A stretch of DNA of 64,000 nt from Microbacterium sp. 8M (GTDB taxonomy: Bacteria; Actinomycetota; Actinomycetes; Actinomycetales; Microbacteriaceae): assembly GCF_902506375.1 (NCBI RefSeq), contig NZ_LR733284.1, positions 434,077 to 498,076 on the forward strand. Reading direction: 5' to 3'. The notes below the pieces were generated by a model, which was given only the letters and a program-made list of their open reading frames with translations, was not told the origin of the DNA and made no database searches. Numbering within the stretch: the stretch's first letter is position 1; every line of letters starts with the position of its first letter. The translations under genes were made by a program, and so were the position numbers. This document shows positions 6,439-17,000 of the stretch, in pieces.

Positions 6439-8660
6439 CCGTTCGTGGACGTCACCACGAGCCGTGCCGCGACGAAGGGACCGGTCCCTTCGGGGATCGC
6501 GTGCACGCGCAGCCGGTGCCGGTTCGCCGTCTCCTCGGCGATGAGCGTCCAGTCGTCGGATCCGGCCCGCAGCACCTCGACGCGGTAGTCGCGCACGAGC
6601 TGCGGCAGGATCTCGTCCGGGCTGCGGTGGTGGTGCAGCGTGTTCAGCTCGAGGTCGACGTCGTCGTCGAAGACGAGGCGCACCTCGCGCGCGGTCACCG
6701 GATCCGGCCAGTCCAGCCGCAGCCAGGCCGGCTCGCCGGGCGAGAGCGGTGCGGACGCCCACATGTTCGGGCCGCCGAACGGGCGGTTGAAGCCCGACAC
6801 GGCGCGGGCGGGCGCCAGCGCCTCGCTCTCCGGCTCGGCGCGGAACACGACCGCGCGCCCGCGCAGCGGCTTCGTCGGCCACTGCACGAGCAGCTCGTCC
6901 TGGCTGATCTGCACGTTCTGGTCGTCGTTGTCGGGCCGGTGCACGAGCGTGAGCACGCCCGGCGCGAGCGGGACGCCCTGCGGCGTGAGGTGGACCCGCA
7001 CGGCCGGGTTCGCGCGCAGCACCACCACGGCGTTCTCGGGCGTGGCCGGGGCGAACGGCGTCTCCACCCGGATCCAGCCGGGTCCCCCCGCCGGCACCCG
7101 CACCGTCGTGGCGTGCTCGAGCCGCGCAGGGATCACGTTCTGCTTGCGTCCCGTGGAGTGCACCTCGACGGCGAGCTCGGTCTCCTCGTCCGCGGCGAGC
7201 AGCAGCTGCACCGCGTCCAGCCGCGGGTGGGCCGGGACCACGAGCCCGAGATCGTCGACGAGGGGGTGCTCCTGGGGATCCATCGTCTCCGCCGCGATGA
7301 CCGAGCGGGTGGAGGACGCTGTGACCGCGGCGGTGCGCGCGAGATCCTCCGGATCCTCGTTCGCCACTCCGATGAGGCTCGCATCGGCGCGCAGCAGCAG
7401 CTGCCGCAGCTCGCCGCGGCGGGTGGCGTGCAGCTCGCGCGGCGTGAGGGCGTGCTCGACGCACATCGCCGCGGCCGTGCCGGCAGCCTCGCCCATCGCT
7501 GCGCAGGTCGCCATCACCCGCGCGGCGCCGAACGCGATGTGCGTCGCGGACACGTTGCGCCCTGCCATGAGCAGGTTCTCCACGTTCACCGAGTACAGCG
7601 AGCGGAACGGGATCTCGAAGACGCCCTCGCTGAAGCGCTGCAGAGCCCCGGCGCCGGTGGCGTACATGCCGTCAGCGGGGTGCAGGTCGATCGACCAGCC
7701 GCCGAAAGCCACGCCGTCGTCGAAGGAGGTCTGGCCGAGCACGTCGTTCTGGGTGAGCGTGTGGTCGCCGATGAAGCGCCGGTACTCGCGCTTGCCGGGC
7801 AGGTTCCCGATCCACTCCAGGGTGAGGTTGTCGGCGTCGAACTCGCCGGAGTTCTTGATGTGATCCCAGATCCCCAGGATCACCGAGCGCAGCTCGTCCC
7901 GGATCCGCTCGTTGTCGTGGACGATGTCGAGGCGCCCGCCCCACTCGATCCACCAGTAGTGCGCGCCGCTGTCGCCGGAGCGGATGATGCGCGACGACGG
8001 GATGGGGGTCGTCGTGATGTCCTTCGCGGATTCCGGGGCGACGTACTTCACCGGATGCCCGACGTCCTTCGTGTAGAAGAGCAGGGTCGATCCGAGGAAC
8101 TCGCGCTCCGGCTCCTCGGGCGCCCACTCCTCGCCGAACTCGTCCCGGCCCTCCTTGCCTAGGCGGTGCCGCGCGCCCACGAGCGCGCCGACGAGACCGT
8201 CTCCGGTGCAGTCCAGGAAGATCGGCGCGGTGAAGGTCGTGCGGATCTCGGATCCGAGCGTCCAGCCGGTCACGGAGCGCACCCGCCGGGCGTCGTCGGG
8301 GCCCTCGGCGCTCGCCTCGATCACCTCCGTGTTCAGGAAGAGGTCGATGCCGGGCTCCCGGCGCACGGCGTCGAGCACCACGTCGTCCCAGTAGACGGGG
8401 TTGCCGTCGGGGTTGCGGTACTGGTTCTCCCGGTACAGCTCGCCGATGATCCCGGTCTCGCGCGCCCAGCGCTGGTTGCCGTGCGCGGTCGCACCGCACA
8501 CCCACACCCGCACCTCCGACGACGAGTTGCCGCCCAGCACGGGGCGGTTGTTGATCAGCGCCACGCGGCGTCCGAGCCGGGCCGCGGCCACCGCCGCGCT
8601 GACGCCGGCGAGTCCTCCTCCGACGACGACGATGTCGGCATCGACGGTCTGCGTGCGCAT
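6396..8660 (-). CDS. FAD-dependent oxidoreductase with C-terminal carbohydrate-binding-like domain
   Basis: A 754-residue protein. Residues 1-430 form an FAD-dependent oxidoreductase of the FAD_oxidored type: the dinucleotide motif VVVGGGLAGVSAA is near residue 12, RPVLGGNSSSEVR follows, and LLMAGRNVSATHIAFGAARVMATCA is the second FAD contact. Residues from about 440 to the end look like beta-sandwich modules, the last being discoidin-like (FNRPFGGPNMWAS, LRLDWPDPVTAREVRLVFDDD). There is no signal peptide. Family members are common in polysaccharide loci but their substrates are mostly undefined. It is downstream of the BNR gene behind a 14-bp hairpin and probably belongs to the importer operon starting at 13732. 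The last 14 codons recur at 130-172. Confidence 0.8.
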   Translation of the reverse strand: MRTQTVDADIVVVGGGLAGVSAAVAAARLGRRVALINNRPVLGGNSSSEVRVWVCGATAHGNQRWARETGIIGELYRENQYRNPDGNPVYWDDVVLDAVRREPGIDLFLNTEVIEASAEGPDDARRVRSVTGWTLGSEIRTTFTAPIFLDCTGDGLVGALVGARHRLGKEGRDEFGEEWAPEEPEREFLGSTLLFYTKDVGHPVKYVAPESAKDITTTPIPSSRIIRSGDSGAHYWWIEWGGRLDIVHDNERIRDELRSVILGIWDHIKNSGEFDADNLTLEWIGNLPGKREYRRFIGDHTLTQNDVLGQTSFDDGVAFGGWSIDLHPADGMYATGAGALQRFSEGVFEIPFRSLYSVNVENLLMAGRNVSATHIAFGAARVMATCAAMGEAAGTAAAMCVEHALTPRELHATRRGELRQLLLRADASLIGVANEDPEDLARTAAVTASSTRSVIAAETMDPQEHPLVDDLGLVVPAHPRLDAVQLLLAADEETELAVEVHSTGRKQNVIPARLEHATTVRVPAGGPGWIRVETPFAPATPENAVVVLRANPAVRVHLTPQGVPLAPGVLTLVHRPDNDDQNVQISQDELLVQWPTKPLRGRAVVFRAEPESEALAPARAVSGFNRPFGGPNMWASAPLSPGEPAWLRLDWPDPVTAREVRLVFDDDVDLELNTLHHHRSPDEILPQLVRDYRVEVLRAGSDDWTLIAEETANRHRLRVHAIPEGTGPFVAARLVVTSTNGAPEARVIAFRVQS

Positions 8661-8701
8661 GGGTTGTGCTCCTGAAGGGTCTGGTTCGCGTAGGGGAGGG
8701 G

Positions 8702-8734
8702 GAGCGCGGGCGCCGGTGGGCGGCGCCCGCGCTC
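8702..8734 (-). terminator. 14-bp perfect stem-loop after the BNR gene
   Basis: A perfect 14-bp inverted repeat (8702-8715 with 8721-8734) and a 5-base loop lie between the BNR gene stop and the oxidoreductase start. It lacks a following T tract, so it may be a partial terminator or an RNA-stabilising element rather than a full stop. Confidence 0.6.
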
Positions 8735-8738
8735 GGGG

Positions 8739-10549
8739 TCAGGGCGCCACGGCGATGGCCTCGACCTCGTAGACGCGCGCCACGTTCGTGGTCGACGCGG
8801 AGGGGGTCTGGATCACCAGGCGCACCGCGTCGGCGACGACGCCGCCGGCGTTCGCGGTGACGGTGCCGGCGGTGTTCCCGGTGAACGATCCGATCTGGGT
8901 CCAGCCCGCCGCGGTGCGCGCCTCGACGGCGAAGTCCCTGAGCACGGACAGCGCGGGGTCGCCAACGGAGTAGCCGCTGCGCACCCGTACGAGCTCGAGG
9001 GGCTGCGCCTGCGCCCAGGTGACCGTGAAGGTCGGGTGCGCGTCGCCGGTCGCGGAGATCCACCGGCTCGCGTCGGTGCAGACGCCGTCGATCGCGCGCT
9101 CCGGGCCGGTGTCGGTGCGCAGCTGGGAGGACGCCGTCGCCGTGCCGGTGCGGGCGAGGTTCACGCCGCCGGAGTCGCCGCGGATCCCGGCCACGACGTC
9201 CGCCACGGTCGCGGACGACGACGGGGTGCCGGTGCGCGGCACGCGAGCGTAGGTCAGCGTGCCTTTCTCCGGCGCGGAGAGGTAAAGCACGTCGCTGCCG
9301 TCGGCGGCGGTGGCGGCACGCAGGCGCTGCTGGCCGGACACCGGGGCGCCGATCGCCGTCGCCGACCATGCCGACCCCGTCGAGGACAGCATCACGACCT
9401 GGCTGCGGGCCGTGCCGCAGTCCGGCATCGACAGGACGGCGTAGACGCGGGTCTCGGAGCCGGAGCGGGTGGCGTCCACGGCGGCGATGGTGTCGATCCC
9501 GCCGCCGAGGGCGTGGGTGTCGATCAGCGTCTGGTCCGTCCAGCCCGCGCCGCTCCACGTCGCCCAGTGCACGTCGAACGCCGTGGAGCCCTGCTGCGCG
9601 TAGCGATACGAGACGCCGACGAGCTGTCCGTCGGCGACGGCCATCTTCGCCGTCTGCACCGCGGGCGCATCCGGAGAGACGGTGTTCACGGTCTCTCCGG
9701 GCGCGAACGTCCGCCACACCGTCGCGCCCGGATCCGTCGGCCGCACGGGCGCGGTGAGCGTCGTGCCGGCGACGTCGCGGAAGACCTTGGTCGCCGGGTC
9801 GTAGACGACGTACGAGCCGAGGTGGCGATAGGGGCCGGCGGGCCACGGGCCCCACTCCCAGAGGATGTGCACGCGGCCGCTGTCGTCGACGGTGAGGTCG
9901 TCGGCGTAGAACGAGTAGCCCACGGCGGACGCGATCATGGTCTCCCTGGTCCACGTGCCGGTGGCGAGCGAGTAGTGGTACAGCACGCCGTCGCGGCGCC
10001 CCTGCGGGTCGGCTCCGACGCGCACCATGAGCCAGGCGTCGCCGTTCGCGCCGGGCGCGGTGACCGGATAGGAGATCGCGGCGCCCTGGTCGGGCATCTC
10101 GGCGCTCACGTCGACGAGCGAGGTCACGTCGCCGCGACCGTCGAGCGGAAGTAGTGCCATGGCTCGTGGTGCATCGAGACGAACGCGTGGATCCGGCCGG
10201 ATCCGTCCACGACGATCGAAGGCTGATTGTGCCCGTTGTCGTCGAGGAAGTCCGCGCAGGCGCCCGCGGTCGTGCGCAGGCATCCGGTCGTCCAGGTGCC
10301 GTCGGCGGCGCGGGCCGCCAGATGCACCTGGTGCCGGCCGGTCGTGGCCGTGACGTTGTACGCGAAGTACGTGGTGTCGCCGACCACGGCGAGCGGGTTC
10401 CACCAGCCGGACTGGTTCGAGGCGTCGACGGTGACGGGCACGGTCTCCAGGGACGGGGAGGACGGATCGGCGACCGCCGCGGGAGCGGCGAGCACGGAGA
10501 GAGCCACGACGGCAGCGGCCGCGATGCCGCCCCAGGTGCGCAGAGTCAT
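8739..10549 (-). pseudogene. Secreted BNR_4 beta-propeller protein with discoidin domain, frameshifted
   Basis: The gene starts at ATG 10549 with a clear signal peptide (MTLRTWGGIAAAAVV..., cleavage after AVADP) and reads through the first propeller blades to SMHHEPWHYFRS. It then hits a stop at 10126-10124. The reading frame resumes in the -1 register at DVTSLVDVSAEMPDQG and continues for about 460 residues to 8739. Adding one base around 10130-10145 would restore a single protein of about 603 residues. The propeller resembles BNR_4 proteins, a family that includes ulvan-type polysaccharide lyases, and the C-terminal 150 residues are an F5/8 type C (discoidin) sugar-binding domain. Whether this is a true mutation or a sequencing indel cannot be decided here. 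It lies 8 bp after the binding-protein gene in the same operon. Confidence 0.75.
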
Positions 10550-10557
10550 CGCGAGCC

Positions 10558-11871
10558 TCAGCCGATCAGCTTCTGGGCTGCCTCGCCCGCCTGCGCCATC
10601 GCGTCCTTCGGGCTCTGCTGGCCGATCAGCACCGCCTGCACCCGCTCGGCGACGGCCGTCTCGACCTGTGCGTACTGCGGGTACACCCAGAACGGGTTGG
10701 TGGTGGCCGTCTTCGTGATCCGGTCGGCGAACTGCTTGCCGAACGTGTCGGCGGTCACGGTGGGCGACGACTGCGCCTCTTTCGTGACCGGCGGCAGGCC
10801 CCGCATCTTGTAGTCGCCGAGCACGGCGTCGAGGTCGCTCGTCGACCACTGGCCGAAGTCGGCCGCCGTGCGGGTGCCCTTGTCGTCGCCGACGATCACG
10901 ACCGCTCCGCCCCAGACGAGGGCGCGCGGCGTGTCGCCCTTCTTCAGCACCGGACGCGACTGCGCGACCAGCTTGCTCGCCAGGTCCTTGTCCGGGGAGT
11001 CCTTGGTGACGGCCGCGCGCCCGACCGGGGCATCGTCGTAGATCGCGGTGCGGCCCTGGGCGAACAGCGAGCGGGCGTCGAAGCGATCGACGTCCGCCGC
11101 GATGAGGCCCTGGTCGTACAGCGCCTTGTACCAGGTCACGGCCTCGACGCTCTCGTCGTCGCCGATCGTGACCTTGCCGTCCTTGACGAGGGGGCTGCCG
11201 AAGGTCTGCATCCAGATCAGGATGTCCTTGAGCTGCGCCGCCTTGGTCGAGGCCGCATAGGGGATCAGCCCGTTGCCGAGCGCCTTGAGCTTCTTCAGCG
11301 CCGCCTCGTAGTCGTCGACGGTGACGGGGAACTCGTCGACGCCCGCCTTGGCGAGCAGCTCGGAGTTCGTGACCAGGCCGATCGCGCCGATCGTCCACGG
11401 GAACCCGTACTGCACGCCGTCGAACTGCGCCGCCTTGAGGGCGGCCTCGGTGTAGCCGCGCCCCTTCGTCAGCCCGGACACGTCCTGCAGCTTGCCGAGG
11501 GCGGCGAGCGAGGCGAGCCATGCCACGTCCACATGGGCGGCGCCGGTGAACTGCCCGCCGCGCACCTGCAGCATGAGCTGCTTGAAGTACTCGTTGTAGG
11601 GGAACGAGACCTCGGTGATGGAGACCTTGTGCGTGGCCTTGTAGCCGTCCAGCAGCGCCTTGATCGCCGGCGCGGCGGCCTCTTCCGTGAGCGACCAGCT
11701 TGCGAAGGAGAAGTCGGCGGGGGTGAAGGATCCGGCGGCGAGGCCCGACGGGGCCGCGCTCGGGCCGGCCGCGGCGCCGCCGCTCGGCATGCAGCCGGCG
11801 AGTGCGATGCCGGCTGCGCCGAGCCCGGCGAGGGAGAGCAGCTGGCGGCGTGAGATCGGGGTGGAGGACAT
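10558..11871 (-). CDS. ABC sugar transporter, substrate-binding lipoprotein (CUT1), system 1
   Basis: A 437-residue extracellular solute-binding protein family 1 member. The signal peptide begins SRRQLLSL, a twin-arginine-like motif, and ends in the lipobox LAGC with the lipidated Cys at residue 27. The mature part has the typical binding-protein landmarks FPWTIGAIGLVTN and ALVWGGAVVIVGDD. It binds an oligosaccharide at the outer membrane face and delivers it to the two permeases encoded upstream. Gene order in the operon is permease, permease, binding protein, which is less common than binding protein first. The specific ligand is unknown; the beta-helix and BNR neighbours suggest a lyase or hydrolase product. 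Confidence 0.88.
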   Translation of the reverse strand: MSSTPISRRQLLSLAGLGAAGIALAGCMPSGGAAAGPSAAPSGLAAGSFTPADFSFASWSLTEEAAAPAIKALLDGYKATHKVSITEVSFPYNEYFKQLMLQVRGGQFTGAAHVDVAWLASLAALGKLQDVSGLTKGRGYTEAALKAAQFDGVQYGFPWTIGAIGLVTNSELLAKAGVDEFPVTVDDYEAALKKLKALGNGLIPYAASTKAAQLKDILIWMQTFGSPLVKDGKVTIGDDESVEAVTWYKALYDQGLIAADVDRFDARSLFAQGRTAIYDDAPVGRAAVTKDSPDKDLASKLVAQSRPVLKKGDTPRALVWGGAVVIVGDDKGTRTAADFGQWSTSDLDAVLGDYKMRGLPPVTKEAQSSPTVTADTFGKQFADRITKTATTNPFWVYPQYAQVETAVAERVQAVLIGQQSPKDAMAQAGEAAQKLIG

Positions 11872-11903
11872 GCGTTTCTCTCTTCTTCGAGGGGGCGGGT
11901 CGG

Positions 11904-12806
11904 TCAGCCCTTGACGGCGCCGGCGGTGAGGCCGCCGACGAGGTACCGCTGCAGGGCGATGAAGGCGATGGCGACCGGGAGGGACACCACCAGGGAGGCG
12001 GCCATCAGTTCGGGCCAGGCGGTGGCGGCCTCTCCGATGAACGTGTTCACGAGCCCCGGCGGCAGGGTCTGCTTGTCGGGACCGGCGAGGGTGAGGGCGA
12101 AGATGAAGTCGTTCCAGCCGCGGACGAACGCGAACAGCCCTGCGGCGACGAGCCCGGGCGCGGCCAGAGGCATCACGACGGAATGGATGATCCGCAGACG
12201 CGAGGCGCCGTCCATCCGGGCGGCCTCGATGAGCTCGTCCGGGATGGTGTCGAAGAAGCCCTTGAGCATCCACACGCACAACGGGAGCGTGAAGGTCGTG
12301 AACGACAGCACGAGCGCCGTGTACGTGTTCAGCAGGCCGTACGCGGAGAACACGGCGTACAGGGTGATCAGCAGCAGTGCCTGGGGGAACATCTGCGACG
12401 CCAGCACGAAGTACATCAGGCTGCGCCGGCCGCGGTAGCGGAATTTCGAGAAGGCATAGCCCATGTACGCGGACACGATCACCGAGAGCACCGTGGTGAT
12501 CACCGACACCACGACGCTGTTGCGCAGGTAGCCGAACAGCGCGGGGTTCGCGGCGAGGGCGGCGTAGGCGTCGAACGTGATCTCGGCCGGGAACGGCTTC
12601 GGCGGATAGGAGAACACCTGCCCGCGGGGCGTGAGCGACGTCGCGAGCAGCCAGTACACCGGCAGCAGGGCGAACCCGCCGAAGACGACGATCGCGATCC
12701 AGGCGCTGACCGTGACGGCGCGGCGGTCGCTGCGGCCGCGGCGACGGCGGGGCGCGGGGGCGGTGGGCGCGGCGGCAGGAGCGTGCTGCTCGAGGACGGC
12801 GGTCAT
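11904..12806 (-). CDS. ABC sugar transporter permease (CUT1, MalG-like), system 1
   Basis: A 300-residue membrane protein with an N-terminal Arg-rich cytoplasmic segment and six predicted membrane helices. The EAA loop EAARMDGASRLRIIHSVVMPLAAPG near residue 205 docks the ATPase. The C terminus ends VGGLTAGAVKG, which is typical of MalG-type permeases. It overlaps the upstream permease gene by four bases (ATGA). No ATPase gene is nearby. Confidence 0.9.
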   Translation of the reverse strand: MTAVLEQHAPAAAPTAPAPRRRRGRSDRRAVTVSAWIAIVVFGGFALLPVYWLLATSLTPRGQVFSYPPKPFPAEITFDAYAALAANPALFGYLRNSVVVSVITTVLSVIVSAYMGYAFSKFRYRGRRSLMYFVLASQMFPQALLLITLYAVFSAYGLLNTYTALVLSFTTFTLPLCVWMLKGFFDTIPDELIEAARMDGASRLRIIHSVVMPLAAPGLVAAGLFAFVRGWNDFIFALTLAGPDKQTLPPGLVNTFIGEAATAWPELMAASLVVSLPVAIAFIALQRYLVGGLTAGAVKG

Positions 12807-13732
12807 CGCTTCTCCCCTCTCTCCGAGAAGCGGACGTAGACGACGACGAGGCCGAGGAGCAGGATCATCCAGAGCAGGCCGATGGCGCCCGCGTGCCCGA
12901 GATCGAATCCCGTGAACGCGGTCTCGTAGACGGCGGTGGCGAACGTCTGGGTGGCGCCGGCGGGGCCGCCGCCGGTGAGCACGTAGATGATGTCGAAGTG
13001 CTGGAAGTTCCAGATGAACTCCAGGAGCAGGACGAGGCCGATGATGCCCCGCATCTGCGGCACGGTGATGGAGAAGAAGCGGCGGATCGTGCCGGCGCCG
13101 TCGATCTCGGCCGCCTCGTGCAGCTCGTGCGGCACGGTCTGCAGGCCGGCCAGCAGCATGACCATCATCCAGGGGAACGACTGCCACGTCTTCGCGACGA
13201 TGACCGCGATCATGGCGGTCGCGGGATGCGCGAGCCACGCCTGCGGCTTGTCGATGAGCCCGACGCCCTCGAGCAGCGCGTTCATCACGCCGTAGTTGGC
13301 GTTGAAGATCCACATCCACAGGAACGACACGACGACGCCCGGGATGAGCCACGGGATGAGCATGACGCCGCGCAGCACCTTGGTGCCGCGGATCTTCGTG
13401 CTGAGGGCCAGGGCCAGGCCGAATCCGATCACGAACGGTGCGAGCGTCGTGCCCACGGTGAACACGAGCGTCTGCCCGAGCAGGCGCAGGAAGTCTCCCT
13501 GCAGCACGTCGACGATGTTCTGCACTCCGACGAACTCGCGGCCCGGCGTGACGAGGCTCTGCTTGAAGAACGCGGTCACCAGGGCCGTGATCAGCGGATA
13601 GACCACGACGGCGAGAAGCAGCGCGAGGCCGGGGACCGTGAGCAGGAACGCGAACATCCCATCGCTGAGGCGACGAGGCTTTGCGCGTGATGCAGAGTGT
13701 GAAGAAATGGTTGCTTCTGTCATCGAGGACAT
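12803..13732 (-). CDS. ABC sugar transporter permease (CUT1, MalF-like), system 1
   Basis: A 309-residue permease with six membrane helices. The EAA motif is HEAAEIDGAGTIRRFFSITVPQMRG near residue 205, and YVLTGGGPAGATQT is the periplasmic-side signature of MalF-type partners. First gene of the minus-strand operon (two permeases, binding protein, BNR protein, oxidoreductase, LacI-like protein), reading away from the beta-helix gene. A second in-frame ATG four codons later (MTEATI) is an alternative start. Confidence 0.9.
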   Translation of the reverse strand: MSSMTEATISSHSASRAKPRRLSDGMFAFLLTVPGLALLLAVVVYPLITALVTAFFKQSLVTPGREFVGVQNIVDVLQGDFLRLLGQTLVFTVGTTLAPFVIGFGLALALSTKIRGTKVLRGVMLIPWLIPGVVVSFLWMWIFNANYGVMNALLEGVGLIDKPQAWLAHPATAMIAVIVAKTWQSFPWMMVMLLAGLQTVPHELHEAAEIDGAGTIRRFFSITVPQMRGIIGLVLLLEFIWNFQHFDIIYVLTGGGPAGATQTFATAVYETAFTGFDLGHAGAIGLLWMILLLGLVVVYVRFSERGEKR

Positions 13733-14078
13733 CCTTGGCCGGGAGAGAGATGGGCGGCGGTTCGGGTGCCGCTGCTCGGTTTCCTCAGTATTTCCGCCCC
13801 TGCTTGTTCACGTCAACATGGAATGGTCACGATAAGGTAACGAGCAAAAGTGGTAACTCAGTTGTGAAGTCTGTGATTTTCTGTGGCGATGTGTCGCGCT
13901 GACGGACGATTCCGCGCCGGATGCGCTCAGACGATTCAGATCGATGCTTGATCGTCGATTATCGATTGCGCTAAGGTCCTGAACGTCGCGAAGATGCCAC
14001 GACCGGCGGGCCGGATCCTGGCGCGGAGCGACGGCAGTCCCTCCCAGACCGGTACCGCCCCCAGACATCGGAGACGCG
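13733..14078. promoter_or_regulatory. Divergent promoter region of the glycan locus, with GntR operator
   Basis: 346 bp without a gene, between the divergent permease and beta-helix genes. The left half is AT-rich for this genome (around 13820-13890). On the plus strand a TTGATC box (13948-13953) and a TAAGGT box (13972-13977) are 18 bp apart. The palindrome TCGATTATCGA (13955-13965) fills that spacer. A regulator bound there would block the beta-helix promoter directly. No clear promoter for the leftward operon was identified. Confidence 0.65.
13955..13965. promoter_or_regulatory. Operator A, palindrome TCGATTATCGA
   Basis: An odd-length perfect palindrome in the -35/-10 spacer of the beta-helix gene promoter. 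The complementary strand reads TCGATAATCGA and matches sites at 18736-18746 and 27272-27282. It is assigned to the FadR-type GntR at 18753 because the same motif sits at that gene's own promoter. Confidence 0.65.
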
Positions 14079-17000
14079 ATGAAGCGTGCACTGACCACCC
14101 TCGCCCTCGCCGCCCTGCTCGGCACCGCCCTCGTCACCGGCGGCACGGCCGCCGCGGCCGCCGCCGCAGACGGCGCCCTGTACATCGCGCCGGGCGGGGA
14201 CGACACCGCCAGCGGCGCGATCGATGCCCCGCTCGCGACCCTCGAGGGCGCGCGCGACCGGATCCGCACGCTCAAGGCGTCCGGATCCCTGCCCGCCGGA
14301 GGCACCACCGTCTACCTCCGCCAGGGCACGTATCAGCGCGACGCGTCGTTCCAGCTCGACGCGCAGGACTCCGGCACCGCGGATGCGCCGATCACCTATC
14401 GCTCCTATCCGGGCGAGCGCGCGACGCTCAGCGGCGGCAGGACGCTGCCCCGGGACGCCTTCACCGGTGTGACGGATGCGGCCGTGCGCGACCGCATCGT
14501 CGAGGCGTCGGCGCGCGACAAGGTGCAGCAGATCGACCTGCGCGCCCTGGGCATCACCGACTACGGGCAGCTCAGCCGGCACGGCTACTGGAAGGCGAAC
14601 GACGTCAGCACCACCCCGCCGATGGAGCTCTACATCGAGGGACAGGGGATGACGCTCGCGCGCTGGCCGAACGCCGACGCCGTCAAGCCCACGGTGCAGA
14701 TGGGCGACATCGTCGACCCCGGCCCCACCAGGAAGGACGCCGACCTGCAGGATCGCGGCGGCACCTTCACCTACGGCTACGACCGGCCGAAGTACTGGAC
14801 CCAGGCCACGGACGTGTGGCTGGACGGGATCTTCGGCTACAGCTGGGAGTGGTCGTACAACAAGATCCAGGCGATCGACACCGAGAAGAAGACGATCACG
14901 CTCCGCTACGGGGAGATGAGCGGACTGCTGAAGAGCTGGTTCCCCGACTTCCACTTCGCGCAGAACCTGCTCGAGGAGCTGGACGCGCCCGGCGAGTACT
15001 ACATCGACCGGGACAAGGGCGTGCTGTACCTCATGCCCAACGCGGCCTTCGCCGCCGGTCGCGGAGACATCACGGTCACCACGCTGAAGGATCCGATGCT
15101 GCGCACCGACGGCGCCTCGTACGTGACCTTCGACGACCTCGTCCTCGAGTACGGGCGCGCCACGGCCGCCGTGATCCTCGGCGGGTCGCACGTGACCGTG
15201 TCGCACAGCGACATCCGCAACTTCTCCGACGGCGGCGTGCTCATCAACTCGCCCGGCCGCTACACCTACGACGGCATCCCGGTGAACCGCGGCGGCGTCG
15301 ACCACGCGGTGACCGACAGCCGGCTCACGCACATCGGCGGCATCGGCGTGGTGCTGCAGGGCGGCGACAAGACGACGCTCGCGCCCGGCCGCAACCGCGT
15401 GGAGAACTCCGAGATCGCCGACTTCGCGTACTACCACAAGGCCTACAACCCGGGTGTGATGTTCGACGGCGTCGGGAACATCGCGAAGAACAACAAGATC
15501 CACGACGCGCCGCACCCGGGCATCATCGTGTACGGCAACGACCACCTGTTCGAGCGCAACGAGGTCTACGACGTCTGCAAGCAGTTCCACGACCTCGGGG
15601 CGATCTACATGAACTCGGGCAAGACGCCCCAGCAGCGCGGCCACGTCTTCCGGGAGAACTACTTCCACGACATCGGCGTCGGCATGGCCGGCGTGGAGGG
15701 CATCTACGCCGACAACTTCACCTGGGATCTGGAGATCACGAAGAACATCTTCGTGAACATGGGCAACTCGGGGATCAAGAGCGGCTCCGCCGACTACATC
15801 GAGGCGCGCAACAACATCTTCATCGACAACCTCGTGCCCTACGACAACTACGAGCAGTGGATGGGCGACCAGGAGGGCAACGTGGTCGACCGAGACTACA
15901 TGCCCGCGTGGAAGCAGGTCTTCGCCGACAACAACGACTTCGTCGGCACTCCGTATCTGGAGAAGTACCCCGAGCTCGGGCACTTCTTCGAGGACAACCA
16001 CTACTACCCCGACCACAGCACGTTCGCGCACAACGTGGTGTGGAACCCGCACCGCACGCCTTCTGGGCTGAACGCCCAGGGCGCCAAGGACGGCAAGAAC
16101 CTGCTGAACTACGACACCAACATGGTCGCCGCCTCCGACCCCGGCTTCGTCGACGCCGCGCACGGCGACTACCGGCTCAAGCCGGACGCGGCGGTGTTCA
16201 CGCAGATCCCGGGGTTCCAGGACATCGCCTTCGACAAGATCGGGCTGCAGGGGAGGGTCGGGCAGTCGCAGTCCCCGGAGCGGGTCGCGCTCGAGGGGAT
16301 CGCATTCCAGACCGACGCGGTGCGCGTCGACGTCGGGCACGACGTGCGCGCGGCGGCCGTGCCGCTGCCCTGGAACGCCGCCGACGCCGCGGTGACCTAC
16401 GCCTCCGCCGATACCACGATCGCGACCGTGCGCGCCGACGGCACGATCACCGGGGCCGCTCCGGGGAACACGACCGTCACGGCGACGTCCGTCGCGAACC
16501 CGTCGCTCACGGCGACCATCGCGGTGACCGTGGACGAGGGCGACGGCGTACTGCACTTCACCGACTTCGAATCGGGCGCGAACGGCTGGCCGACCGACCC
16601 GAACCGCAAGATCGTCGATGACGGCACGGGCGATCACGTGTACCGGATCGTGAAGGGCGCCAATGCGCAGCTGCCCAGGGACTTCACCTCCTTCGTCCTG
16701 GACGTCGACGTGACCACGCCCGCCGGAGCCGCACCGGCCGGGTCCGGCTTCGTGATCTACGACCGCAACGGCAAGGGCGGCGGATACATCCGGTACCGCA
16801 ACGCCGCCGCGGGCCCGACCTGGACGATCTTCGACGACGCCTGGAAGGTCGTCGCCGAGAAGGTGCTCCCGGCCGATCAGGCGCTGCCCGGCGGGAAGAC
16901 CTCGCACGTGCGGGTGGCGGTCCAGGACGGCCGGATCCGCGTCTCCGTCGGCGGCGCGCTCGTGATCGACGGTGCGGACCCCGCCCGCGGTGCCGCCGGA

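Noticed and set aside
10124..10549. Short secreted protein as a separate gene (142 residues).
   Set aside because: Its sequence ends in the middle of a propeller motif that continues in the next frame, so it is better explained as the 5' part of a frameshifted gene.
6396..13732. Sialic acid catabolic locus, because of the BNR propeller and importer.
   Set aside because: No nanA, nanE or nanK-type genes are present, and the BNR_4 type differs from true sialidases.
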